From: Prinia subflava
Lineage: Eukaryota; Chordata; Aves; Passeriformes; Cisticolidae
Direction of reading: 5' to 3'
Assembly (NCBI RefSeq): GCF_021018805.1
Contig: NC_086247.1
Location: forward strand, 140,302,102-140,366,101
Length of the DNA: 64,000 nt
Of this stretch, positions 27,987 to 39,239 are shown piece by piece; within the stretch, counting starts at the first letter, position 1, and every line of letters begins with the position of its first letter. The position numbers and the translations under genes are program-made. The notes beneath the pieces are model-generated. The model made no database searches. It worked only from the letters and a program-made list of their open reading frames with translations, and was not told where the DNA came from.

Positions 27987-28717
27987 AAAAAAAGGGAAAG
28001 AGGAAAAGGGAAAAGGGAAAAGGGAAAAGGGAAAAGGGAAAAGGGAAAAGGGAGGGGAGGGGAGGGGAGGGGAGGGGAGGGGAGGGGAGGGGAGGGGAGG
28101 GGAGGGGAGGGGAGGGAGGGAAGGGAAGGGAAGGGAAGGGAAGGGAAGGGAAGGGAAGGGAAGGGAAGGGAAGGGAAGGGAAGGGAAGGGAAGGGAAGGG
28201 AAGGGAAGGGAAGGGAAGGGAAGGGAAGGGAAGGGAAGGGAAGGGAAGGGAAGGGAAGGGAAGGGAAGGGAAGGGAAGGGAAGGGAAGGGAAGGGAAGGG
28301 AAGGGAAGGGAAGGGAAGGGAAGGGAAGGGAAGGGAAGGGAAGGGAAGGGAAGGGAAGGGAAGGGAAGGGAAGGGAAGGGAAGGGAAGGAAGGGAAGGGA
28401 AGGGAAGGGAAGGGAAGGGAAGGGAAGGGAAGGGAAGGGAAGGGAAGGGAAGGGAAGGGAAGGGAAGGAAGGGAAGGGAAGGGAAGGGAAGGGAAGGGAA
28501 GGGAAGGGAAGGGAAGGAAAGGAAAGGAAAGGAAAGGAAAGGAAAGGAAAGGAAAGGAAAGGAAAGGAAAGGAAAGGAAAGGAAAGGAAAGGAAAGGAAA
28601 GGAAAGGAAAGGAAAGGAAAGGAAAGGAAAGGAAAGGAAAGGAAAGGAAAGGAAAGGAAAGGAAAGGAAAGGAAAGGAAAGGAAAGGAAAGGAAAGGAAA
28701 GGAAAGGAAAGGAAAAA
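27987..28717. repeat. 731-nt uninterrupted purine satellite with graded unit (AAAAGGG/AGGGG/AAGGG/AAAGG)
   Basis: Every base on the + strand from 27987 to 28717 is A or G. Block structure: an A/G lead-in; (AAAAGGG)7 at 28004-28052; (AGGGG)12 at 28053-28112; (AGGG)2 at 28113-28120; (AAGGG)53 at 28121-28385; AAGG; (AAGGG)15 at 28390-28464; AAGG; (AAGGG)9 at 28469-28513; AAGG; (AAAGG)39 at 28518-28712; A5. A pentamer without stop codons stays open in every frame it shares, so frames of 299 codons (+ 27955-28854) and 288 codons (- 27951-28817) appear; these are artefacts, not genes. Homopurine DNA of this kind can form intramolecular triplexes, and GGG/GGGG runs can form G-quadruplexes on the + strand. 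Copy number may be misassembled and should vary between individuals. Confidence 0.98.
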
Positions 28718-31700
28718 TGTTTTGTTTGCTATGCCTTGTAATTGCTTTCTTCAGCATGTATGTGCTTGGCTGCATATTTGTACACACACTATTAGGTCTG
28801 TGCAACTGCAGCAGCACTGCAGAGTTCCCTTTAGAACAAGAACTCTCTAGCTGACATGAGGGAGATCTCTAGCTCTATTCCATTTTGTACTGGACAGCAG
28901 TAAATTCAAATCATGTCTAGTGTGGCAGACTCCTCAACAAGCCAAACTCTTAGGCTGTCACTCTCCTTGAACTTCCCTCTTCAGAGAGAATTCTGGGGAG
29001 AGGAAAGGAAGGAGGAAAGCATCTCAAGGTCTTGGCTGTCTCAGGGACACAGGATTACAGCTGGTCCCAAGCAAGTCTTATCTGTTTTTTTACCAACTGC
29101 AATCTTAGAAAAATAAAAACATGACCCACAGATAGATAGAAACAACTTCTTGAACTTGACCACAGAACCTTCTCCATGATTTTGCGAAAAATTGTGTCTT
29201 GCACATGAAGGTGGCATTGTAATTGAAGAATACAAAGAATTAGAGAAGGGTCTGTCAGATGCCAAGCAAAAGCCACTTCAGCAAATAGAGCAGAGTATCC
29301 TTTCTTAAAACAATGCACTCTAAGTTTCCATCTTTTGTGATATCAGGGCTATGGTAAGGATATTATCTCTCCCTTTCCACCTACCTCTTTCTGCTCTTAT
29401 TTCTTATATACAGATCATGCCAGCACAAGCAGAAAGGATGAAAGTTAGACTGAAATATGCTTCCATATGGCAACGCAGTGACCTCTGAGACACCACCCCG
29501 GATTCACACTTGCATATAGGTCTAAAGAATTTCCCCTTTGAAGAGCAGATAGAGCAGCCCCTCTCTGCAAATTACTGAGCTGGGAAAGTCAAGCATTCAA
29601 GCACTGCAGTATTTCATGCTACATGATAGAGGAATTGCTTAAATTTTAAGACATTACTAACAACTATCGGTTTCACAATAGCAGAAAAGTAAAGTTGAAA
29701 TATTGCAAAAAAATCGCCCCTAAACATTTTTTAAAAATCACTTTTATATGATGACTGAGAATCTTAAAGAGAAATTATATTCGTCACACATGCCCCAGGT
29801 CTGCATTGTGCTGGTGAGTTCCAAAGCTCTTAAATGACTAAACAGAAAACAGGTGTTTAAGTTCTTATGGTACATCTGTCAAATTCATGCCACGTTGTTT
29901 TTTTCTGTTGAATTTAAGCACTAATGTAAATATGATCTCTGTTAGTTCCATGATAAAGAACACCATAAGATAGTGGTACTTGCAATGGGCTAAGTAGTCA
30001 GTGTTTCTGGCTAATACTCAGTATATTATAAATAATCCATTACTGCAACAGATCACTCTCTTTGTGCTTTTTTAAAATAACTTCCTACCAAAAATTAAAC
30101 CTTCCATTATATAAACTAATCATTATGATAAATAAGGATACATATCACGTCATTTCACCTACTGCAGGAACAATAAGTAATGAATGATTCTGTCTCACGG
30201 CTCTAGGATTGAGTGAGAGAAGGTGCAGCAGAGGCTGCTTTTAAAGTTTTTCATGGTTTTATACACTGATCTAGCTTTATTTTATTTTTAAGGTCAAGGG
30301 GCGCTATTAAATCACTTGACAAATGGCATAACATATGTTCAGAGGAAAGAAGCAGAAAACCTAGGAAGACATTACAAAGTTGCACATTACTGTAGAAAAT
30401 ACACCAAACAGTAGAAATACCATAAAGTTACCACAATAGACTTCAGTAAACCTATTAATTAGAACACTGTGGACATGACAATGAAGGGATAAAAAGATAA
30501 ATTATGCTCTTGTTAGAAGAGCCCCCATGTTTATCTACTAGCACGTACAATTAGCATTTAAAATTGCTGATGCAGAAAGTGGTACAATTTTTCATTGCTG
30601 CCACTTCTGGGAAAGGTGCAGTTACATATTTTCAGGCAAAATAATAGGCACAGAGGTGATGTGCTTTCTCTCAGGGGCAAAGCTTGCCACCTGCACAACT
30701 GTTTAGCACCCCAGGCTTGCCAATCAGCTGCAGCAGCACCGACAGTGAGCTCAGAGGAGACTTTCACTTTGAACTCATCAAGAGGATAAAGGTGTTGGCA
30801 TGGCCAAGTGGGAAGAAACTAAATTTTCTTTAAGCCACCTGCAAAGGCTAACTCGAAGCAAAGATTTGTTTCCTGACTGACTGGTGCCCCTGAGCATGAA
30901 TTTTAGATGTTGGTAAAAGAAATAAAAGCTAACTTCCAGCAATTAAATTCACAGAGCTTTCTGTGGGTATAAAAGCACCAATACGAAGTGAATAGTAATG
31001 CTGGGGGAGAGCAGAGGTTGTTACTCTCCTAAAGAAAGTCCTCTGTCTGGGGTTTCCACCTCAACTTCCATTTAGTTGCTGCAGCTTCATCATGCCTATG
31101 TAATAGGCAGTTTTGCTTCTTCCTGCCAATAGTCTGCCATGGTAAATAGGAAAAATGTTCTCAAAACTGCACAGCCCGATCACACATTTTATATCTGAGA
31201 AATTAGATCAGTTTATGAGCAGAATATAACAGTTCTGTTATCCAAGTCTCACAATTTAATCCTTACTCTTATGACATTTATGTATTTTCCCAAAGCGCCA
31301 AGTGATGGAAGTTACACATCCCTTGCATTTTTAATCTAGTTGCCAAAGAAAAGGAAGCTTTTATGATCATGCTGGTCTGCATTTCAAACTATGAATATCT
31401 TTCCAACTACAGCCTGATTTAAGATACAATTAGGGATAACAGTATCAAAAATAATTAAATTCCTAATAGTTTTATACAAATCACTGTCTGGGTCAAGGAC
31501 AGAAACTGAAATTGCTGGTCCCTCCATTGGGACTGTGGTCGTAACTCAGCCCTAAGACAGTGCTGTGGAGCTGCCAGCTGGTTGACCAACATTCTTATCC
31601 TGGCTACTCAGCACATGTGTAGCTTTAGACTTGCTGAACTTTGTACAACTGGTGCCTTTTTTTTCAGGTGGAAGTGTAACGGGAAGGGAGCTGGTATCTT

Positions 31701-34322
31701 TCTGGAAACAAGAGTTTAGAAAACGCAGGACAAAAATCTGTAGGACATAAGACTTTCAGTTCTGCTACTCAAAAAAATATTTTTTCTCCTTTAAAGTAAG
31801 ATCTACTCACATGACTGGTGCAGAAAAGCCTGCAAACACAAGCCACTAAATCTCTAAAGGTTCAAAAATCAATAACATGCATCTAAAGAATAGAAAAAAA
31901 TTTAATCTTAAGACTTCTTTAAGCACCCTCATGATCTTGGAATGGCAAGCATCGATAACATGATGTAAGAAGTTGCATCAAAAAGATGACAGCATCAAAT
32001 CCTTGTTTAAAAGTGGAACACATCTGAGATGCAATGCTCAGAGAAATACAGAAGGGGAGTTTCCCCCATAGAGAATATAAACGAGGAATTGAGAATTGGG
32101 TCTAAATTGCCCTCATTTACTATGACTTGATTCACTGTGAAACACATTGGGAATCAGAAAGATACCTGCTTTACTGCTCAGAACAGATGGGGCATGGACA
32201 TGCATTGCTTACACACAGCCTTTTGATAGAATTATTTTGTAATTTTCATGGCTCTGTGCCTGAGAACGTTATAGGGCATCTACAGAAAGAATGAACATCC
32301 ATAGACTCATGTTCAACTGTTCCTTAAAAAAATTCACATCTCCACAGAAGAGCTGAAGCTGTTGAGGGGTTAATAGAAAGAACAGACTAAAACATTACTT
32401 TAAAATGTTTCATTCCACCTCATTTTAAAGTTTGCATGCTGATATAATACTGCCATTACCATATTAAATCTCAACCCTCCACAGCTACTGATACGTCATT
32501 ATAAATAATTGAATACAAGCCTATTGGTTGCTGAAGCAGAAAAATAAATCCATGATAGAAACTGACTCTTTTTTTGTCTAATGTATTTTAAAAAAAATTA
32601 AAATACCAGATGGTTTTTAATTCAGGCAAAATGATTAAAAGCTCCCAAAGTCACTTCTTCTCCTCCACTAATTCTGATCTTTCCTCTTCTGTTCATCTAT
32701 TTTCTGCAAGCTTTAATCCAATAGGCAAGTAAACTGCCCCCTGCATTAACCTGCAATCCAGCTATTACCTACTTAGCAGCATGGCATGAACAACAAGATC
32801 CCTCTAAAATTGCAGGAAGCCAAGCTGCTCAATAGAACACCAGGGGCACTCTGGCAGCCCCTCTCTGCCCTCACAGTGACACTTTCAGAGTGTTTACACC
32901 TCTGTCCTGAGCTGCACTAACCCTGTTTTTACTGCCTTGGGATAAGGAGAGCAGGAGGCAGAAGCACAAACACAGCCATTCAAATTCCTTAGCAGGCTGC
33001 TGTCAATGGAGGAGAAAACAGGCTTTTAGGGAAGCAAAGTTCTTTCTCTGCTGAGGAAACAGCTGAGGAAGACTAACTTCTGTGTAGTATTCAACACTGA
33101 AAGTTCAGGATGAAGAATTGCCCCCTGTGTTACAATGAAGCTCTGGTTACCTTTCTAATTGGCATGGTAAGAACACATTTCTATGCACAGCTCACATTTC
33201 TGCAGCACAAAAGCTCTCCTTTCAAAAGCATAAAACGTCCTGTTTTGTAGCCTGGTTTGACTCTGTCAGAAATATAAGACGTAAAAATATAAATATGAGA
33301 GGCTGCAGCCTTTGCAGTTTTTTACATCTTCTTTTACAGGAGCATCATTTTAGACTTGAATAAAGTAACATGCAAAGCTCTAGTGAAGTGATTTGGGTTT
33401 GGTTACTTCCTCTTAAAACTGAGATACAACTGAGGAACATCCCCTCAAATTAGCAGCTGTGCTCTTCCACAAAATATTGTCACTTAAACAGTCACAGAAA
33501 ACCCTACCCAGTAATTTCAATTATGGACCAGGAAGATCTTCATACAGATAAATCAAGTGAACAAAGACAGGTATGAGAGAAAGACAACAAAAATAAGTAA
33601 CTTAAAATGCAAATAACTGGGGCTCTAAGGTAGCTGATGGATAAACTTCAAAACAATAACATGCATTGGATTTTCTTTGAAATCCATTATTAAGAGCTTA
33701 TCATTAAGAACATGGCTAGGAAATGGTGATGTTCTTTTCTGATACTGATGGTTATGATTAAACATCCTAAGACATTTTTTGCTCAACAGAGACAGTTCCT
33801 AAGCAGGACTTTGTCTTTTTTTTTTAGCATGGCTTGGACTTGGACAAACTCCAGGGTATACAAAGTTCCTGTTTTATTTGAGAAGAGTAAATATAATTCA
33901 TTTCCTAAATCAGGTGTCAATTGTCAAGTGTCAACAAAACACTTGTCTAGCTCATCATTTACAGAACAGGAGCCATTAAATGTAAAGAAATGGGCAGTTA
34001 AAGATACCATAAATCTTCTACTATTCATATAGCTACCACATGATTTTGGCACAGTTTTGTATTCTGTTACTCTGGTTTTACAACAGTGTAAAGCTGTCAG
34101 CATTACACAGAGTACATCAGTCTTTCTCTGTGCAGAAAGATCAGACCTATAAAGTCAACTGGCAACTGCAAGAGCAGAGCTGTGCCCAACTTTATCAACA
34201 AGAAAATTCTTAATAACTCTGCTTAATTACAACCTGTACTATCCAACACAGAATTAGCATGAACTTTCAAGGAGATTTAATTATTTAGAAAGTTGAAAGA
34301 TGTAATAAGCTATTTTTGAGAC
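28718..34322. other. Unique non-coding DNA, no recognised feature
   Basis: No gene, RNA or transposable element recognised. Frames are under 90 codons; pairs open on both strands (29041-29318, 30558-30789) reflect low stop density, not coding. Confidence 0.7.
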
Positions 34323-34362
34323 AAAAAAAAAAGAAAAAAGAAAAAGGAAAAAAAAGAAGAGA
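34323..34362. repeat. A-rich low-complexity tract with interspersed G
   Basis: About 40 purines, mostly runs of A separated by single or double G. It could be a decayed poly-A or simple-sequence tract. No retroposed body is recognisable beside it on either strand. Confidence 0.85.
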
Positions 34363-35169
34363 GACAAAAGTCAACATTTCAAACTGGCAATTTTTTAATG
34401 ATCTGTACTCAAAAGCTGTCAGAAAATATTCTCTTTTATACAATGAAGCAAATCCATTCTTCAAGTCAAGGTAATAGTGGGAAAAATAGGCTTGGTAACA
34501 AAAGGAATTGTTTTACTGACTGCAGAACTGCTACCAGTCCATGGAACCATGGCCTGAGCATTAAGAACGAATAAATAATACTTTGGACACTGACCAGTAG
34601 AGAGGAAGAAGGTCCTAAATCAGAAACAAAAGTTAACTTTGAAAACAGGCCCTACAAAAAATAGGTGGTTTGCACATGACCACAAACATGGAGCAGAGGT
34701 ATTAAATTTCTCACATAAATTGTTAGTGAAAAGAAGCTTATGGTGTTCTTGAAAAAGGGACTTAATATCCTGGCAGAATATTATATTTAGAAATGTATTC
34801 ATAATTTTTCATGTGATTTTCACCCACATATCAGTATTTATATGGGAATACATACACACATCACATAGAGAGATTTGCAGATATGCCACAGTGACACATT
34901 TCTACACCTCCATCTTTGTGCCTAGTCAAATGTCTTAGAGAGCATCAAAACCTTCAGCTAAAATTCCATTTATTTTATCAGTTAGGAAGAGATTTTCTCT
35001 GCTTTTCCAAGGCTCACTGGATTTCTTTCCTTCCAAACAAACTGTGTTTCATGTTCTCAGTCCCAGAATACAGTAGAAATATGCCAGCTGGCTTAAATGC
35101 CATTTTTACAGGGGCATGCTCGGCAAAGCTGACTAATGTCTGTATGCTGTAAACCCTGGGAGAGATAAG
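34363..35169. other. Unique non-coding DNA, no recognised feature
   Basis: No recognised feature. Frames are at most 78 codons (+ 34916-35152) and have no recognisable domain. Confidence 0.65.
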
Positions 35170-35400
35170 CAAACTTCGGTTAACCAAGAATTTTGGTTAG
35201 TGATGTTCTGTAAACCAGGTGTAGAATGTGTACTGCATGTCTTGCTCAGAGAGATGTTGTCTGAGCTGCTTGGATGCTGACATTTCAGCTGAATATTGCT
35301 TATTATTAATGTATGCTAATTGCATGTTATTTATGAATAGCACACCACGCTAATCAGTTATGAGCGTGGCTCATCCAGCTAATGAAGGACTTCTGAAATA
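35170..35400. promoter_or_regulatory. Candidate enhancer-like block with octamer/homeodomain words
   Basis: The stretch contains ATGCTAAT (35313-35320), a one-mismatch form of the POU octamer ATGCAAAT. It runs directly into TGCAT, giving inverted ATGC/GCAT half-sites around TAATT. TTATTAAT lies just upstream and a GCTAATCAG word plus two CpGs just downstream. This dense clustering is typical of conserved developmental enhancers. It is inferred from words alone, with no alignment and no neighbouring gene in view. Confidence 0.25.
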
Positions 35401-35540
35401 AGCCATGAGCCTCTGCTCCTGCCCTCCCAAAACACGACATGAAGGAGTCATCTCTGGCTGCCCAATACTATGTGATCACCAGACAGTGGCTCCTTCCTCC
35501 TTTTTCAACACCAGCAGACACCTGAGATCTAAACAAAGAT

Positions 35541-35645
35541 CTCAGCTTGGTCTACTTGAAGATTTCACTGCTCACTGCAGGGGGGTGGCTTCCATAACCT
35601 TTAAAAGGACCCTCCCAACACAAACAGTACTATGATTTTATGATT
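35541..35645 (+). mobile_element. CR1 LINE fragment, 3' end
   Basis: The segment aligns by eye with the 3' end of avian CR1. In order it shows a diverged 'ctggtct...' region, CACTGCAGGGGGGT, a diverged 'actagatgacc' region, CCTTTAAAAGGACCCTCCCA, an 'acacaaac' stretch, and the terminal ATTCTATG-type repeat as CTATGATTTTATGATT. There is no poly-A tail, as expected for CR1. The 5' boundary is unclear: 35400-35540 could be more diverged CR1 or unrelated. Only a terminal piece is present, with no reverse-transcriptase or endonuclease coding. It is 5'-truncated, old and inactive. The orientation is set by the tail. Confidence 0.85.
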
Positions 35646-38092
35646 ACAAAAATGGCTATAAACAAAAGAAACCTCCAAACTGTAGCATAAAAATGCACTG
35701 TGAGTAAGAAGAAAATGAAAATAAAAAATAAAATCCTCAAATGCTAAATGAAGTCCAAAAGGTGAAAAATGTTCCTGATAATATATACAACAATAGAGGA
35801 TAATAACCATGCCTACAACTAAAGCTGTCAAATAAAACTGCTCTGTTTCTCACAAAGGAACTTTACTTTCTATATAAATTATATTCAACGTCATCAACTC
35901 AGATTTGTATTAAAGTACAGATTTATCCTCTAGCTAGTTATCCGACACTAACACAACATAGCTCACAAATTCAGACAGTTTTATGTGAGTTCAAACCTGA
36001 AAGCTTAAGCCTGTGGTGAGTAACTATAAAGAAATTAGAATTGTATTTGCATCATATAACCTGAAAATATAACTTTATCATTTTTCTCAAGACCTGCTTT
36101 TAATGCCCACTTCTTCATATGATGTTGAATGTGTTTGCATTTTTAGTTCAGACTTATTTGTACCCAATGAGCCAAATTAATCAAATTCATCACAATACAA
36201 AAATCCCATGTTTTATATGAGTGCATTATCCATGATTTAAAATTAATAAAAGTATCTATTTCCAAAGTTGTTTCAAAATAGCACTATGGTATCTTTCCTT
36301 ACAACAATACTGAGCCTGTCATTGTTTTCATGCATCTCAAAACCAGAATTTAGACACATAAGAAAACACTCAGTTGGGCAATACAAAATAACTTCAGTTC
36401 CTAATCTGGACATAATTAAATGGATCTGAATTCTGTAATAATGCCTAAAAATACTCTTTAAAAAAATAACAGTAGAGTCGTGATATAGAAAACGCTATAG
36501 AAAATAGCTGCCTAGCCTCTAGACTCAAGGATAAAAATTCCTAATAGCAAAGGCACCCCAACATGCAGCGAAATTTTTTAGGACTAAATTGAGAGCTATC
36601 CTTCTGTAGTACACTGGAGATGGAAAGACATGTTTTAAATCTGCAGAGTCTCAATACCACTGTGCTCTGAAGACAGCAGGCAACAGAATGGAAGGAAGAA
36701 AGCATCTTGATAGAAAAAAATCCCAGGAGTTAACCTGCTTGATCTTTCACACACAGCAACTTGATTTTACAGTGCTTCAGCAGTTCCTCCGCAGTCAGAG
36801 GTGCTCGCTATTGTACTTCTGCGTGTGGCAGCCCTACCAGCACACCATCATGATCTCCTGTCCTTTGTTCCAGCCTTAGAACTCCTGAAAAATAGACTTC
36901 TCTAAATACACTTCCTGAATAGTTCACTGCTGTTGGAAATGGAACTAAATAATCCAAAAGGTATCACCTTTACTATACGCAGTAGACAGACTATCTGGTG
37001 TAGGAGATAATCGCCTTCAAAAAAAAATAGTTAAAACAGCTAGGTTAAAAAACTATTGATTTGGCTACATGAACACATCTTCTTCATCTGTTTTCTCATA
37101 AGGCAGATGATATAGCTCTGCTTCCAATCCCAGGCTTTTAAAAGCTGTTCTTCAAACAGGCTATTGAACAAAAAATAGAAAGGCCATTAACTGAACTGAA
37201 AGGAAAAAAATCTGGTTGATTTGAACCAGGTCAGAATTCTCATTAATAACTTTAGCTACATACACTAATGCAAAAGTTCAGATTACAGGCATTGTTATAA
37301 AGGAAAACAAAAGAGCTGCTATTTCTGCAGAAGGGGAGATAGCACACAGAGTCTCAGAGACCAAACAACAGCAGCAAATGTGTCTAAAGTCTGACCCCTC
37401 TCCTACTCCTACAGAAATCTTGATCTCAGATCAAGCCACTGACAATGTTAATTATCCACTTGAAATGAGCAAAGGTTTATTCTAATATTCACATTGTTAT
37501 TGCTTCTGTCTGTCTCATCTGAAACTTAATTTAAAGTATGATCATCTATCATGGGCCCTTAGCAGGAAAATACACACTACCATAGCATTCCTCCTAGGAC
37601 ATCCTCTGGGAGGTCATTCAGAGCCAGTCATCCCGTCAGATGTAGGAATTAACATCAAGTAAAATATATTTTTACACCCTAAAGCAAACTCACTCCTTCC
37701 TTTCCGATTGCTTTGATAACAAAGTTACCTGCTACAAGCCATCAGGCAGGCAGATCTCCCACTAGATCAGACAGTAAATAAGGCACTCAGCACCTAACAG
37801 GATAAAATTCAAAAACCCTGCTTCTACAACACTTACATTTGAAGATCAAGGCTCAGAAATGAAGGACATGATGTTTTCCATATGCACAGTACTTAATGAC
37901 TTAAAAGTAAACATATGTACAAGTGTTTCAGTAATTGGGTCCTCAGACTCTAGTGCTGTCTCTTTATTATTGGATTCTTTAAAAATCTTACATTACTTAC
38001 ATCCTCCAAGGAATCTTCTTAAGGAATGTTTCCAGCAAAACACAACCCTAAGATCTAAACTTTTCTACTTTGAAGATATATAGCTGGTATAC
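35646..38092. other. Unique AT-rich non-coding DNA, no recognised feature
   Basis: No gene or repeat recognised. Frames are under 80 codons. Confidence 0.7.
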
Positions 38093-38137
38093 AAAAAAAA
38101 AAAACCACAAACTACCAAAAAACCCCAAAAAACCCTT
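38093..38137. repeat. A/C-rich low-complexity tract
   Basis: An A12 run is followed by A/C mixtures including AAAAAACCCCAAAAAACCC at 38117-38135. That word is identical to one in the tract at 25466-25537. Confidence 0.85.
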
Positions 38138-38539
38138 CACTATTCCAAAGGAACAAATGATTCATCTCTTGCAGCTTTATAGAAAGCCACGAGAACTGAC
38201 AAACAATGACTATAATCTCACTGAATATCAAACTGGATGTTTACGATTATATGTTCATTGTCTAATTTGGGAGAAATACAAGAAATGCAATAAAGAATAG
38301 ATATTTAATCAAATGTTAACTTCAGGCCATTTCAAGAACATCAACTCCTTTTATTGTTAGAGACAGAAACTGTCTCCCTGGAACTTTCAGGGCAACCCAC
38401 CCCAGATCCCAAAGAGCCACCACAAGACTGTCTGCAGGCTGAAGTCTCACATCAGTGTGAATCCACTGGCATTTGATCTATTTATTCACAAGACTCCTTT
38501 CAAGTTTCCCTGTTAGGCCTATGAAGGGCATTTGAGAGA
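38138..38539. other. Unique non-coding DNA, no recognised feature
   Basis: Nothing recognised here. One 76-codon chance frame runs in from the A/C tract (+ 38070-38300). Confidence 0.65.
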
Positions 38540-38850
38540 AGTGTTTGTACTGGTGTTGTTGAAATGCAACGTATCATGAGCATGAGTGGAATTGTACCAC
38601 ACTCTTTATTCTAATGATTTTTCATGATGACAGATGGCTCCATAACCTTATGCCTCAGCCCAAGTGCAAATTACTTTGAAAGGCTGTATTGACATGCTCA
38701 TGGACACGGCACAAATGCTCCTTCAGACTCACAATAATATTTACAGGCATATTAAAACACATAAATATAAATATAATGAGAGACTAATGCATATTTCAGG
38801 AATTTATTATTCACTGCAAATGAATTAATGATTTCACCTTTTGTCCTATA
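38540..38850. promoter_or_regulatory. Candidate conserved non-coding block (TALE/homeodomain words)
   Basis: This single-copy-looking block contains TGATGACAG at 38625-38633 (TGACAG is the core bound by MEIS/PREP TALE homeodomain proteins). It also has several TAAT/ATTA words, including CTAATGCAT near 38785 and GAATTAATGATTTC near 38822-38835. No repeat is present. The resemblance to vertebrate developmental enhancers is impressionistic and needs an alignment. Confidence 0.22.
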
Positions 38851-39218
38851 ATGTTTCAAACCTCTGTATAAGTTCTGGCATCATGCTATCATTTCAAATT
38901 AACTGTAATTTTCCACTGCTATGCTTGCTATGAATGAGAAAACATCTAAAGAAATTACAAATGTGCTGACACATTCACAAAAAAATGCAACCAAACCAAC
39001 AAACCCAACCAACTGTTTTCTCATGTGGAAAACGCAATATTTTTACTTCATTTTGCACATTATTTAATTTCCAATGTTAAGGTTTAATCCTAGTGTATTT
39101 TCAGTATTGAACTGAAAATTTCCAAGACTAAATAACCTGAAATAGAGAATTACTGTATTTCTGAGGATAGCACAGTACAGCACAGCAGAAGGATTATATC
39201 ACAATGGGACAATGTATT
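38851..39218. other. AT-rich non-coding DNA, no recognised feature
   Basis: No recognised feature. There is an A/C-rich patch near 38982-39012. Confidence 0.65.
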
Positions 39219-39239
39219 AAAAAAAAAAAAAAAAAAAAA
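39219..39239. repeat. A21 homopolymer
   Basis: A pure run of 21 A, directly preceded by GTATT, so an ATTAAA word overlaps its start. It could be the tail of a + strand retrocopy, but no processed gene is recognised upstream. A simple slippage tract is equally likely. Confidence 0.95.

Noticed and set aside
27951..28854. Two long frames (288 and 299 codons) as protein genes
   Set aside because: They are fully explained by a stop-free pentanucleotide repeat and have no non-repeat domain; the flanking residues are chance extensions.
39190..39239. A21 run as the tail of a processed pseudogene
   Set aside because: No recognisable gene body upstream and no separate AATAAA signal; slippage explains it equally well.
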